From NCBI GenBank assembly GCA_023430885.1, contig JAEYYH010000026.1, positions 62,001 to 126,000 of the forward strand: a stretch of 64,000 nucleotides of DNA, in the 5' to 3' direction. Below the pieces are notes generated by a model. That model saw only the letters and a program-made list of their open reading frames with translations, ran no database searches and was not told where the DNA came from. The DNA is from Bacillota bacterium. Lineage in GTDB: Bacteria; Bacillota_I; Bacilli_A; RF39; UBA660. The position numbers were made by a program, and so were the translations under genes. Below, in pieces: positions 17,919 through 26,438 of this stretch; positions within the stretch are counted from its first letter, which is position 1, and the number at the start of each line of letters is the position of its first letter.

Positions 17919-19967
17919 ATGAAAAATAAAAAAGGATTCACGCTTGTAGAGTTAATTGCAATAATAATTGTTATTGGAATAATTATTGGAATTATAGCGC
18001 CTACTGCAATTAAACTTATAGAGAAATCCAAGGTTAATTCTTTTAGAGAAGGTTTAAGAAGTATAATACGATCAGCGGAAATTTATATGGAAGAAAATGA
18101 TTTGAAAACTCTTCCAGAAGATGGAATATATTTACAAGATAACGATCTTGATATTGATTATGCGGATGGTTATAGTGGAATAATAAAATATATAAATGGA
18201 GAAATTGTATTACAAAATATAGGTAACGGGACATATTGTGGTAGTGGCAGTAAAGATACTTTATCTGTATCTGGTTTTACTGAAGATTGTGTAGTGGTCA
18301 AACCTGAGCCTCAGTGCTACTTGATGGGAACCACTGATACTACAGGTGATACTATCATTGGGTACGATTATGAAAAAGAAGATTGTAGTTCTATGGAATT
18401 ATCAATTCCAGCGACAGTTAATGAAGTGCCTGTTAAATATATTGCAGATGGAGCATTTTTAGATTCTTATGAATATGTACTTGGTGTAGGTTACTATGAC
18501 ACTACTCCATTAGGTGGTCCAGGTCTTTTTCCAGTAATTGAACTTTTAGATAATTTATCTTATATGGGTGTGACTCCTTTTGAAACAATCTATATGAATA
18601 CTCTTCCGCAAATGCCAAAATTCTGTCTTACAACTTCTATGGAAGAAGCAACGGTTCCAATAAATTATATGATGTCATCAGGTGGATACGTTTTTTGCAA
18701 TTTTGAAATGTATGATGATCTTTCTTCTTATCAAGCACATGGTATTGGTATAACAAAAGTAGATTTTAGTAATGCAACTAATTTGGTTAAAATTGGTAAT
18801 TCAGCTTTTTCTTATAATTTTATAACAGGGGCAATGGATTTAAGTGGTGCCACTAAATTAACAGAAATAGCTTCAAATGCCTTTGGTTATAATCAAATAG
18901 AATCTATAAAGTTACCTAGTAGTCTTGTTACAATAGGAAGTTCTGCTTTTGTAGGTAATCAAATACAAACAATATCAATACCTTCTTCAGTTACAACAAT
19001 TGGCGATTATGCTTTTGAAGATAATAATTGGAATAGCGTTACTATTGGATCAAACTCAACTAATAAAGAAGATAGATTTAATGATAGTTGGGAAGTTATC
19101 GGCTGGCCTTTGGAAATAATGCCAGAAGAATCTATTTCTGATCCTATTGATTATACATTAACGACGTCAACAAACACATTTGATTATATAAAAGGTTATT
19201 ATATTGTAAATGTTCAAACAAGTGGTAATTATAAATTAGAAGTTTGGGGCGGTTCCGGTTCAAATGGTGCTTCAAATGATCCTTCTGCATATGCATATCC
19301 AAGTTATAGCGGTGGCTATACATCAGGTACAGTATATCTTTCTGCAGGAACAAAAATATATGTATACGTTGGTGGCGCAGGAAATGATATAAAAGGTGGA
19401 TATAATGGAGGTGGAAACTCCATTTCACCAGATGGCGATTGTGAAGACAATGGCGCTGGCGGTGGCGCTACTGACATAAGATTAGTTGGTGGAGATTGGA
19501 ATGCTCAATCAAGTTTATTGTCAAGGATTATTGTGGCTGGCGGTGGCGGCGGCGGTAGAGTAACCGCGCCATCTACAAATGCTGGTACTGAAATAGGATT
19601 GGCTGGATCACAAACACAATCTGGAGTGGCAACGGATACTGAAAATTCTTGGAATGATAGTATAACTTGCGATATTGCTGGAGGTTTTGGTTTTGGTGGC
19701 TCAGAAAATTCGTCAGATGATAATCCCGGCGGTGGCGGAGGCTGGTATGGTGGATGTTCAGGCTATGATGCTATGGGTGGTGGTGGTTCTAACTACGCAC
19801 TTACTAGCGAATCAGTAAAACCATCAGGATATACCCCAACTAGTACTTACTATTTGTCTAACATTGTATCAACAGCTGGTAATGCTTCAATGCCAACTTA
19901 TGATGGTCTTAGTACAATGACTGGAAATATAGGCAATGGCTATGCCAAAATAACTTATATTGGATAA
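17919..19967 (+). CDS. Prepilin-like / leucine-rich repeat / glycine-rich surface protein
   Basis: A 682-residue composite. Residues 1-6 (MKNKKG) followed by FTLVELIAIIIVIGI form a type IV prepilin signal with Glu at mature position 5. After a pilin-like part come a few BspA-type leucine-rich repeats (about 150-385; units such as IGSSAFVGNQI). From about residue 407 to the end lies a glycine-rich domain (PF12810-like) with YKLEVWGGSG, LYVYVGG-type strand, GAGGGATDIRL and SRIIVAGGGGGGR. The C-terminal 300 residues, starting at a W-x-x-IGWP element, are closely similar to those of the giant protein at 49483. BspA repeats usually mediate adhesion. Attachment of such a large head to a pilin-type N-terminus is unusual. 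RBS is GGTGAT; own terminator. Confidence 0.82.
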   Translation: MKNKKGFTLVELIAIIIVIGIIIGIIAPTAIKLIEKSKVNSFREGLRSIIRSAEIYMEENDLKTLPEDGIYLQDNDLDIDYADGYSGIIKYINGEIVLQNIGNGTYCGSGSKDTLSVSGFTEDCVVVKPEPQCYLMGTTDTTGDTIIGYDYEKEDCSSMELSIPATVNEVPVKYIADGAFLDSYEYVLGVGYYDTTPLGGPGLFPVIELLDNLSYMGVTPFETIYMNTLPQMPKFCLTTSMEEATVPINYMMSSGGYVFCNFEMYDDLSSYQAHGIGITKVDFSNATNLVKIGNSAFSYNFITGAMDLSGATKLTEIASNAFGYNQIESIKLPSSLVTIGSSAFVGNQIQTISIPSSVTTIGDYAFEDNNWNSVTIGSNSTNKEDRFNDSWEVIGWPLEIMPEESISDPIDYTLTTSTNTFDYIKGYYIVNVQTSGNYKLEVWGGSGSNGASNDPSAYAYPSYSGGYTSGTVYLSAGTKIYVYVGGAGNDIKGGYNGGGNSISPDGDCEDNGAGGGATDIRLVGGDWNAQSSLLSRIIVAGGGGGGRVTAPSTNAGTEIGLAGSQTQSGVATDTENSWNDSITCDIAGGFGFGGSENSSDDNPGGGGGWYGGCSGYDAMGGGGSNYALTSESVKPSGYTPTSTYYLSNIVSTAGNASMPTYDGLSTMTGNIGNGYAKITYIG

Positions 19968-19972
19968 CATTA

Positions 19973-19999
19973 AAATAAAGGATCAAACTCCTTTATTTT
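19973..19999 (+). terminator. Terminator after the surface protein gene
   Basis: AAATAAAGGA and TCCTTTATTT with loop TCAAAC, then a T run. Confidence 0.8.
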
Positions 20000-20038
20000 T
20001 TTTAATTATTATAGTAAAATAACCTATAGGTGATGAAT

Positions 20039-20683
20039 ATGTTTGATAAAGTATTAAATTTAGTAAAAACTAGAAATTTAGTAGTTCCTGGAACTATATT
20101 TTTTCATTTAAATGAATTAGGAATTAGTTATGAGGAATTATATATTCTAACATATGTTATTAATCTTGATAATTTAGAATTTGATATGGTTAAAATGTCT
20201 AAAGAACTAAACATGAAACCCAAAGAACTTTTGGTCGTAGTTAATTCTTTAGTTGAAAAAGATTACTTAAAACTAGATGTAATTAAAAATGAATGTAATG
20301 CGGGCGAATATTTTAACTTAGATGGAATATATCGAAAATTAGCTTTTAATATAATTGGAAAAGAAGAAGAAAAGATTACTATACCAGCTACTTTATATGA
20401 TGAATTTGAACAAGACTTTAAAAGACCATTAACTCCTATGGAATTTCAAATAATAGATGCATGGAAAGAAGTAGGATACTCTTCTGAACTTATTATATTA
20501 GCTTTAAAAGAGGCTACTTATAATGGGGCTTATAGTGTGACATATATTGATAAAGTATTGAGTGCTTGGGATAAAAAGGGGATAAGAACTGCTGCAGATG
20601 TTGAAAAAAACAAACAAGAATTTAAGAAAAATAAAACAGTTCCCGCTGAATTAGAAGAAGAGTATGATTGGTTAAATGAATAA
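20039..20683 (+). CDS. dnaD: DnaD-domain replication protein
   Basis: DnaD takes part in loading the replicative helicase at oriC and at restart sites in Firmicutes. The 214-residue protein has an N-terminal winged-helix part and a C-terminal DnaD domain (from about residue 115) with FKRPLTPMEFQIIDAWK and the conserved YIDKVLSAWDKKGI. The ATG at 20039 is preferred because AGGTGAT lies just upstream; the open frame also has GTG and ATG codons inside that site. It overlaps nth by eight bases, the same dnaD-nth order as in Bacillus subtilis. Confidence 0.9.
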   Translation: MFDKVLNLVKTRNLVVPGTIFFHLNELGISYEELYILTYVINLDNLEFDMVKMSKELNMKPKELLVVVNSLVEKDYLKLDVIKNECNAGEYFNLDGIYRKLAFNIIGKEEEKITIPATLYDEFEQDFKRPLTPMEFQIIDAWKEVGYSSELIILALKEATYNGAYSVTYIDKVLSAWDKKGIRTAADVEKNKQEFKKNKTVPAELEEEYDWLNE

Positions 20684-21302
20684 AGAAAGAATATTTAATT
20701 ATTTAGATGAATTAATTACAAATCCGATTTGCGAGTTAGACTTTACTAAAGATTATGAACTTTTGATTGCAGTAATGCTTAGTGCACAAACAACAGATAA
20801 AAGAGTTAATATGGTTACTAAAGTTTTATTTGACGAGTACCAATCACTTGAAGAATTAAGCAAAGCAAATATTGAAGATGTTAAAAAAATTATTAAATCA
20901 CTTGGAACTTATTCTAAAAAAGCTTCTAATGTAGTTATAATATCTAATAGATTACTTAACGATAGTAATGGAGTAGTACCTAATGATCGTGATTTTTTAG
21001 AAAGTTTACCAGGAGTAGGCAGAAAGACAACTAATGTAGTTCTAGGCATCCTTTATAATGTTCCGTGTATTGCTGTTGATACACACGTAGCTAGAGTAGC
21101 AGTAAGACTTGGTTTTGCTAAAGAAGGAGACTCTGTTTATACTATTGAGCAAAAGCTAACAAAAAAAATACCAAAAGATAATATGATAAGAATTCATCAT
21201 CAACTTTTATTATTTGGTAGATATTATTGTAAAGCAATTAAACCAGAATGCCAAACATGTAAATTATATGATATATGTAAAGAAAAAAGGAAATCATTTT
21301 GA
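20676..21302 (+). CDS. nth: Endonuclease III
   Basis: Base-excision-repair DNA glycosylase/AP lyase for oxidised pyrimidines. The 208-residue sequence has the helix-hairpin-helix ESLPGVGRKTTNVV with the catalytic lysine, the catalytic aspartate in VDTHVARV, and the C-terminal [4Fe-4S] loop with spacing C-x6-C-x2-C-x5-C. It is coupled to dnaD and convergent with ponA across a shared terminator. Confidence 0.96.
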   Translation: MNKERIFNYLDELITNPICELDFTKDYELLIAVMLSAQTTDKRVNMVTKVLFDEYQSLEELSKANIEDVKKIIKSLGTYSKKASNVVIISNRLLNDSNGVVPNDRDFLESLPGVGRKTTNVVLGILYNVPCIAVDTHVARVAVRLGFAKEGDSVYTIEQKLTKKIPKDNMIRIHHQLLLFGRYYCKAIKPECQTCKLYDICKEKRKSF

Positions 21303-21315
21303 TTTCCTTTTTATA
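21284..21315. terminator. Bidirectional terminator between nth and ponA
   Basis: AAAAAGGAAATCA and its complement (13 bp) with loop TTT; A and T runs on both sides. It includes the nth stop. Confidence 0.8.
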
Positions 21316-24300
21316 TTAGTTTGTAATTGTAAGTGTACCAGTATTACTAGGTGATTTAGAACCACATGCATATGTTACTTTTAATGAATGTGTTCCAACA
21401 TCTAAAGTTTTAATTTCATTAATAGCAGCAGTCCAACTCGTATATTTTGATCCACTATCAATAACAATTTCACTTACTGTAGTACATGAACTTGGTGAAA
21501 CAGTTACATAATTTGCATAATTATATGTGCCACCTTTTGTTATACTTGCAGGGGCAATTGTTACACTATATGTAGTAGCTGTTCCATTAATTTTTGCTGT
21601 AATAGTAGTTCCTGTTGATTGATTAGATTTAAAATTTGTATAGGCAGTTCTAACCATAATTGTAGCAGAACCACTTGAAGATGGTTCAAATGTATAACTA
21701 GTATCTGTAGTAGTTCCTACTTTAACATATGTTCCATTTTCATCTTCTTCATATATATCATATCCTAAATTACCTAAATAACTATTGTTCCATCCCATTA
21801 TGCTTGAAACATAATTTGATAAGAATCCAGTATTACTAAATATTTTTTTGTAGTAAGAAGTAAGGTAATCTCTACCTAACCATTTTGCAGTAGCAGCAGT
21901 CCAATTAAGTGTTACTTCACCACCACTTGATTCAGATGTTAATCCAGTAACGTTAGATAACTGTGAAAATCTAGTAGAAGTTTCAGTTGGTTCTGTTCCT
22001 TTTTTAAATAATTCACTAGATTTTAATGCATCTGGTGTGTAAGCACTTGGTAAAATTGGTTCAACTGCTTGTGTTTCAACTGTTACAGAAACAACACTAT
22101 CAGGTTGTTTTATATTACTACCTCTAGTCCAAACACTTTTTGCAACTGTATTAAATAAAGCAGCATGTTGCATATTTCCAAAATGAGTATAATGGTCAGA
22201 ATAAATTTTATCATAACCATACCATACTGATATTGTATACTCATCATTGAATGCAGCAACCCATAAGTCATTTATTGCATCAGCAGCAAGTCCATTTGCT
22301 GTTTTTGTTTCTTCACTAAAGTTAGATGTACCAGTTTTAGCTGAAAATTTCCATCCATTAACATTTGAATAACCTAGAAGTGCAGATGGAGCTGTAGTTA
22401 CTAACATATCTTGAACTATATATGCTGTAGCTTCACTCATTACTTTATTACTAACTTTTTCATTTTCGTATTCTTCTCCAGAATCGCGATAAACTAATTT
22501 TGTATAACTATATGGTTCATTATATGTTCCACCATTACCAAATGCAGCATAAGCACCTGCAACAGACATAGGGGATTCACCATTATAACCACCAATAGCA
22601 TGAGCCTCATGTAATGAATTGCCAGATACTTCAGGAGATAATCCTAAGTTAGTAGCAAATTCAATAATATTTGTTTTTTTAACACTTTGAAATACTTTAA
22701 GTGCTGGAATATTTCTAGATCCAGCTAGAGCAGTACGATAAGTAATTACTCCTTGATAGTTTCCATCAAAGTTTTGAATAGCAGTTCCATCAGAGTAAGA
22801 ATATTCTTCATCTGCAACTAACTGTCCAGGAGTAGCATTATTATATTCAATGGCAGGACCGTAATCATATAATGGTTTAGCGGTAGAACCAATTTGTCTT
22901 TTTGTTTGATTATCAAAATTAAAATGATTAAGTAGTCCACTAGCTGATGAATCTCTATTTGTACCGACTGCTACAATAGCACCAGTTTTAGTATCTAATA
23001 CTGCAATACCAGCTTGAACAACATCATTTTCCCAATTAAAGGTTTCACCACTCATGATTTTATTTATAGCATCTTGTCTTTCGGTATCCATAGTTGTATA
23101 TATTTCCATAGATGTAGTATAAGGGTTAAAACCAGTATCTCTTTTTACTTCAGCAACAACTGTATCAACAAAACCCTGAAATTTTGTATCATCACCAGTC
23201 CCAGAGCCAGTAGCAATTAAATCTTCAACTGGAATTGCGTTAGCAACATTCGCTTCTTCTTCAGAAATGTAACCATGTCTAACCATAAGGCTTAAGACAA
23301 CACCACGACGATATGCAGCATTTTCTGGATTAATAAGTGGATTATAAGTATTTGGTGCTTTAAATATACCAGCGATTAAAGCAGCCTCACTTAAATTCAT
23401 ATCTTTAGCACTTTTTCCAAAGTAAGCTAAACTAGCTTGCTCAACACCATAGTTATTACCACCTAGTAAGTTGTTATTAACATAAAATTCGATAATTTCT
23501 TGTTTTGTATAATTTCTTTCAATTTGAAATATTGATAAATATATGTCTGTAAATTTACGTATAATTCCTTTAATACCTTGATCTTCTGAACTCGTAAAGG
23601 CATTTTTAGAAACTTGCATTGTAAGTGTACTAGCTCCACCAGCACCACTAGAACCAAGTATTTGTCCAAATGTAGCTTTAGCGAAACGAGGTAAGTCAAA
23701 GCCATTATGTTGGAAAAATCTTGAATCTTCTGTTGCAACAAGCGCATCTACGAAAACTTCTGGAAGTTCATCATAAGTAATTTTTTCACGTTTTTCCGCA
23801 CCTAATTTAGCTGCGATACTTCCATCACTAGCATAAAGTATACTTGCTTCAGAAGCGTATAATTCATTTGGATCAAATTTTGGCGCCGCAATCACAATGT
23901 AAACAAAGAATGCTCCCATTGCAAGCAAACCAATAATGAAACCAACAAAAATAATCATTAATGCAATTTTCCACCATTTTTTCTTAGTTGTTTTAACACT
24001 TTTATTTTTTGGCTTAGTTCTAACTTCATGCGCTTTTATAGTTTTTTTAATTCCACTTTTAATTGCAGCAACATTATTGCTTTTAATAGATTTAGCTCTG
24101 TTAGCTGCAGCAATCTTACCTTTAACCATATCATCATGCCTTCTTTCAATATTTTTGATTTTTAAATATTTTTCATATAGACCAGGTCCACAGAAAACAA
24201 GTAAGTCAACAATTGCCACAATTACAATTGCTTTAGCACCAACAGTCAGATTCCCAATTATACAAGCAATCAAACTTACTAATAGAATAAGACTTTCAAC

Positions 24301-24342
24301 CTGATGCTTATAAATCCATTTCTTAATTATTTTTATATTCAT
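21316..24342 (-). CDS. ponA: Class A penicillin-binding protein 1A
   Basis: Bifunctional peptidoglycan synthase of 1008 residues. The glycosyltransferase domain has catalytic Glu205 (ATEDSRFFQH) and GASTLTMQ. The transpeptidase domain has Ser486 in STAK, SRN at 542-544 and KTGTS at 669-673. The C-terminal 240 residues include fibronectin-like and beta-rich segments, ending with a cysteine pair. The N-terminus is unusual: besides the normal anchor helix at about 126-152, there are two earlier hydrophobic segments (17-55) and a very basic linker (70-122), giving three membrane passes instead of one. AAGGAG precedes the ATG. It follows recU with 20 bases overlap, the recU-ponA operon known from Bacillus. 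Confidence 0.95.
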   Translation of the reverse strand: MNIKIIKKWIYKHQVESLILLVSLIACIIGNLTVGAKAIVIVAIVDLLVFCGPGLYEKYLKIKNIERRHDDMVKGKIAAANRAKSIKSNNVAAIKSGIKKTIKAHEVRTKPKNKSVKTTKKKWWKIALMIIFVGFIIGLLAMGAFFVYIVIAAPKFDPNELYASEASILYASDGSIAAKLGAEKREKITYDELPEVFVDALVATEDSRFFQHNGFDLPRFAKATFGQILGSSGAGGASTLTMQVSKNAFTSSEDQGIKGIIRKFTDIYLSIFQIERNYTKQEIIEFYVNNNLLGGNNYGVEQASLAYFGKSAKDMNLSEAALIAGIFKAPNTYNPLINPENAAYRRGVVLSLMVRHGYISEEEANVANAIPVEDLIATGSGTGDDTKFQGFVDTVVAEVKRDTGFNPYTTSMEIYTTMDTERQDAINKIMSGETFNWENDVVQAGIAVLDTKTGAIVAVGTNRDSSASGLLNHFNFDNQTKRQIGSTAKPLYDYGPAIEYNNATPGQLVADEEYSYSDGTAIQNFDGNYQGVITYRTALAGSRNIPALKVFQSVKKTNIIEFATNLGLSPEVSGNSLHEAHAIGGYNGESPMSVAGAYAAFGNGGTYNEPYSYTKLVYRDSGEEYENEKVSNKVMSEATAYIVQDMLVTTAPSALLGYSNVNGWKFSAKTGTSNFSEETKTANGLAADAINDLWVAAFNDEYTISVWYGYDKIYSDHYTHFGNMQHAALFNTVAKSVWTRGSNIKQPDSVVSVTVETQAVEPILPSAYTPDALKSSELFKKGTEPTETSTRFSQLSNVTGLTSESSGGEVTLNWTAATAKWLGRDYLTSYYKKIFSNTGFLSNYVSSIMGWNNSYLGNLGYDIYEEDENGTYVKVGTTTDTSYTFEPSSSGSATIMVRTAYTNFKSNQSTGTTITAKINGTATTYSVTIAPASITKGGTYNYANYVTVSPSSCTTVSEIVIDSGSKYTSWTAAINEIKTLDVGTHSLKVTYACGSKSPSNTGTLTITN

Positions 24343-24907
24343 ATTTTTCTCCTTCTATTAATTTATCTACTATTTTAATATAGTCCAACCTTAAATTGTA
24401 TTTCAAATCTATTTTATAACCATTAACTTTAAAATATTCTAATGGTATAGATTTTCTCTTACTATTTTTCAAGAAAAATTGTAGTTTATCATTACTTAAC
24501 ACATATATTTCATTGACTTTAACAAAACTAACAATTAAAAAACCAATACCACCCATTTTAGAAATATTATCTAGATGTTTGATTTGGTGTTCATGTATAT
24601 TAGCAAGTGGAAAATTAATAACCATAGTTTCTTTAGCTTCAAAGTCAATATATTTTCCTTTATATATACCATTATAATCAGTAGTTGATGGTGTTTTAAA
24701 ATATGCTTCTTTTATAACAACGTCGTTCCCATTTTTATAGTCAACTTTTACTATACCAATAGGAGTGGGTTTTTTATATATACAGGCTATATTATTGTTT
24801 AAATAATACTCGTTAGTGATATTAATATCTTCCTCAAGTGTCATACCTCTATTATCATAAGTAGTCACTTTTTTATATGATTTCTTTATTCCGGTTGGAT
24901 AATTCAT
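24323..24907 (-). CDS. recU: Holliday junction resolvase RecU
   Basis: RecU cuts four-way DNA junctions during recombination and chromosome segregation. The 194-residue protein shows the family's start NYPTG, NRGMTLEEDIN, the metal-binding core with PSTTDYNGIYKG and DFEAKET, and HEHQIKHL. Its 3' end overlaps ponA by 20 bases and both are transcribed leftwards, as in Bacillus. GGTGATT lies before the ATG. Confidence 0.94.
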   Translation of the reverse strand: MNYPTGIKKSYKKVTTYDNRGMTLEEDINITNEYYLNNNIACIYKKPTPIGIVKVDYKNGNDVVIKEAYFKTPSTTDYNGIYKGKYIDFEAKETMVINFPLANIHEHQIKHLDNISKMGGIGFLIVSFVKVNEIYVLSNDKLQFFLKNSKRKSIPLEYFKVNGYKIDLKYNLRLDYIKIVDKLIEGEKYEYKNN

Positions 24908-25071
24908 ACAATCACCTAATTAATTATACTATATTTCGAATATTTTTTCTATATGAAAATATCAATATTAAAAAAATGTCATAATTACTGAAAAATAACT
25001 ATTTTTAACTAGTTTTGTCGAACTTCAAGTATTATAAAAATTAATATGTTAAAGTTACGTTAGGTGATACG

Positions 25072-25164
25072 ATGAAGGATTATTATATTGATAAAATTTT
25101 TAATGAAATGATTGATGATGTTAAGTATATAAAAATAACTACATTCTTACTAAAAGAAGAGTAG
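25072..25164 (+). CDS. Putative 30-residue peptide with own terminator
   Basis: A 30-codon ORF (MKDYYIDKIFNEM ... FLLKEE) between the divergent recU and gpsB. TAGGTGAT precedes the ATG by three bases, matching the dominant Shine-Dalgarno style of this genome, and an intrinsic terminator overlaps its end. The peptide is acidic and amphipathic, without a membrane helix. The compact RBS-ORF-terminator arrangement supports translation, but no homolog is recognised. Alternatively the terminator may belong to an antisense or leader transcript. Confidence 0.45.
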   Translation: MKDYYIDKIFNEMIDDVKYIKITTFLLKEE

Positions 25165-25172
25165 TTTTTTTA
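25137..25172 (+). terminator. Terminator at end of the 30-residue ORF
   Basis: AACTAC with GTAGTT, plus inner TTCTT with AAGAA, followed by TTTTTTT. It also insulates gpsB from upstream transcription. Confidence 0.65.
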
Positions 25173-25192
25173 TATTCTCAAAATATACTTCA

Positions 25193-25222
25193 TTGACAAA
25201 ATTCACTATTATATTATATAAT
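25193..25222 (+). promoter_or_regulatory. Sigma-A promoter of gpsB-rnpB
   Basis: TTGACA at 25193-25198 and TATAAT at 25217-25222, spacing 18. Near-consensus, as expected for a strong gene such as rnpB downstream. Confidence 0.7.
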
Positions 25223-25251
25223 ATATTTGTAATATGAGAGGTGGTGTGCTA

Positions 25252-25581
25252 ATGTATCAAGAACGAATTTTATTATCAAGTAAAGATATACTTGAAAAAG
25301 AGTTTAAAGTTGATACTAGGGGGTATCGTCCACAGGAAGTTGATAAATATTTAGACGTTGTTATTCGTGATTATGACGAATTTGGCAAAATAATTTTTGA
25401 TTTGGAAAACGAAAAAAAAGAAGTTATTGAAGATAATATTCGTCTTAAACAAGAAGTTCGTAGATTGAGAACGCAAATTGATGCTTTAAAAGAGTCTGTG
25501 ACAATAGATTCAAAAAGTAACAATGCTGATCTTTTAAGAAGAATTTCAAATTTAGAAAAAGTTATATACGGAAAAGAATAA
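25252..25581 (+). CDS. gpsB: Cell division regulator GpsB
   Basis: A 109-residue DivIVA-domain protein. GpsB is a cytosolic membrane-associated adaptor that guides class A PBPs between side wall and septum. The N-terminal DivIVA domain has the typical GYRPQEVDKYLD, a coiled coil follows (about 38-75), and a short C-terminal helix (DLLRRISNLEKVIYG) would trimerise it. The ATG at 25252 follows GAGAGGTGGT; an in-frame ATG 18 bases earlier overlaps that site. Its partner PBP1A is encoded next door. It is followed without gap by rnpB, as in Bacillus. Confidence 0.92.
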   Translation: MYQERILLSSKDILEKEFKVDTRGYRPQEVDKYLDVVIRDYDEFGKIIFDLENEKKEVIEDNIRLKQEVRRLRTQIDALKESVTIDSKSNNADLLRRISNLEKVIYGKE

Positions 25582-25930
25582 ATCATGACAAACGCTGCAT
25601 TCTAGTAATGTAGAGGAAAGTCCATGCTCGCACAACCTGTGATGGTTGTAGTGTTCGTGCAAGGGGAAAAAATAACCCTTGGTAGCAATAGCTAACGGCT
25701 CTGAAATAATCTAAGTCTTCGGATATGATTAAATTAGGTGTAAAAGTGCCAAAGTGACGAAGAAACTGGAAACAGTGGAAGTGGAACGTGGTAAACCCCG
25801 CGAGCGAGAAACCCAAAATTGGTAGGGGAACTTAACTGGAGAAATTGAACGAAGGTTGGGATTGATTCGTCAATAGATAGATGTTTGTCACTCTTCGGAG
25901 TACAGAACATGGCTTATATGATTTATTTTT
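25578..25930 (+). ncRNA. rnpB: RNase P RNA, bacterial type B
   Basis: Catalytic RNA of RNase P, which matures tRNA 5' ends. The universally conserved P4 strands are visible: GAGGAAAGTCCATGCTC near 25613 and ACAGAACATGGCTTAT near 25902. Other core pieces are GAAACAGTGGAAG (near 25769) and the GTAAACCCCGCGAGCGAGAAACCC block (broken here as GTAAACCCC / GCGAGCGAGAAACCC). The ends pair as P1: ATAAATCAT (25578-25586) with ATGATTTAT (25918-25926). The P1 5' strand therefore includes the gpsB stop codon. Size and layout fit the Bacillus type. A T run after P1 gives the terminator. Confidence 0.95.
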
Positions 25931-25960
25931 TTTATTATAATAATAGATAGGAGTAATAAC

Positions 25961-26428
25961 GTGAAGGAAATAGGAGAAAGACTAAAAGAAACTCGTGAGA
26001 GCATTGGTATTTCAGTAGAAGAAGCAGCAGAAGATTTAAAAATGCGTCCATCTCAAATAGAAGATGTTGAAGCAGGCAACATGAATGCGTTTAAAGATGT
26101 ATTTTCTTTAAAATATTTTGTACGTGATTATTCTAAATATTTAGGACTAGATTATGAGAATATGGTTGATGAGTTTAACGAATATTTGTTTGATTACACA
26201 TCTAAATTGTCTTTAGATGACATAAGAAAAGCAAAAAAAGAGGACGAAAAAACAAAAGAACCTAAAATAGTTTCACCATATACATTAGAAACAAAAAGAA
26301 AAAAGATAATTCCACCAATAATCATATGGATATTGATCGTAATGGTACTAGGTATCGTTGTTTATTTTGTAGTTGATGCAATAAATGATAGCAGTGATAA
26401 TACAACTACAAATAGTGTTTTAGAATAG
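25961..26428 (+). CDS. rodZ: RodZ-like membrane helix-turn-helix protein
   Basis: A 155-residue bitopic protein with a cytosolic helix-turn-helix (IGERLKETRESIGISVEEAA ... MRPSQIEDVEAGN), a basic juxtamembrane segment and one membrane helix near 124-146 with a short outer tail. RodZ links the MreB cytoskeleton to the wall machinery. The long periplasmic domain of classical RodZ is missing. It begins with GTG after TAGGAG. It sits right before pgsA, as ymfM does in Bacillus subtilis. Confidence 0.85.
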   Translation: MKEIGERLKETRESIGISVEEAAEDLKMRPSQIEDVEAGNMNAFKDVFSLKYFVRDYSKYLGLDYENMVDEFNEYLFDYTSKLSLDDIRKAKKEDEKTKEPKIVSPYTLETKRKKIIPPIIIWILIVMVLGIVVYFVVDAINDSSDNTTTNSVLE

Positions 26429-26438
26429 GGATGAATTT

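Noticed and set aside
23936..24304. Plus-strand ORF with hydrophobic segments over the ponA N-terminus
   Set aside because: Opposite strand of the ponA membrane segments; no RBS.
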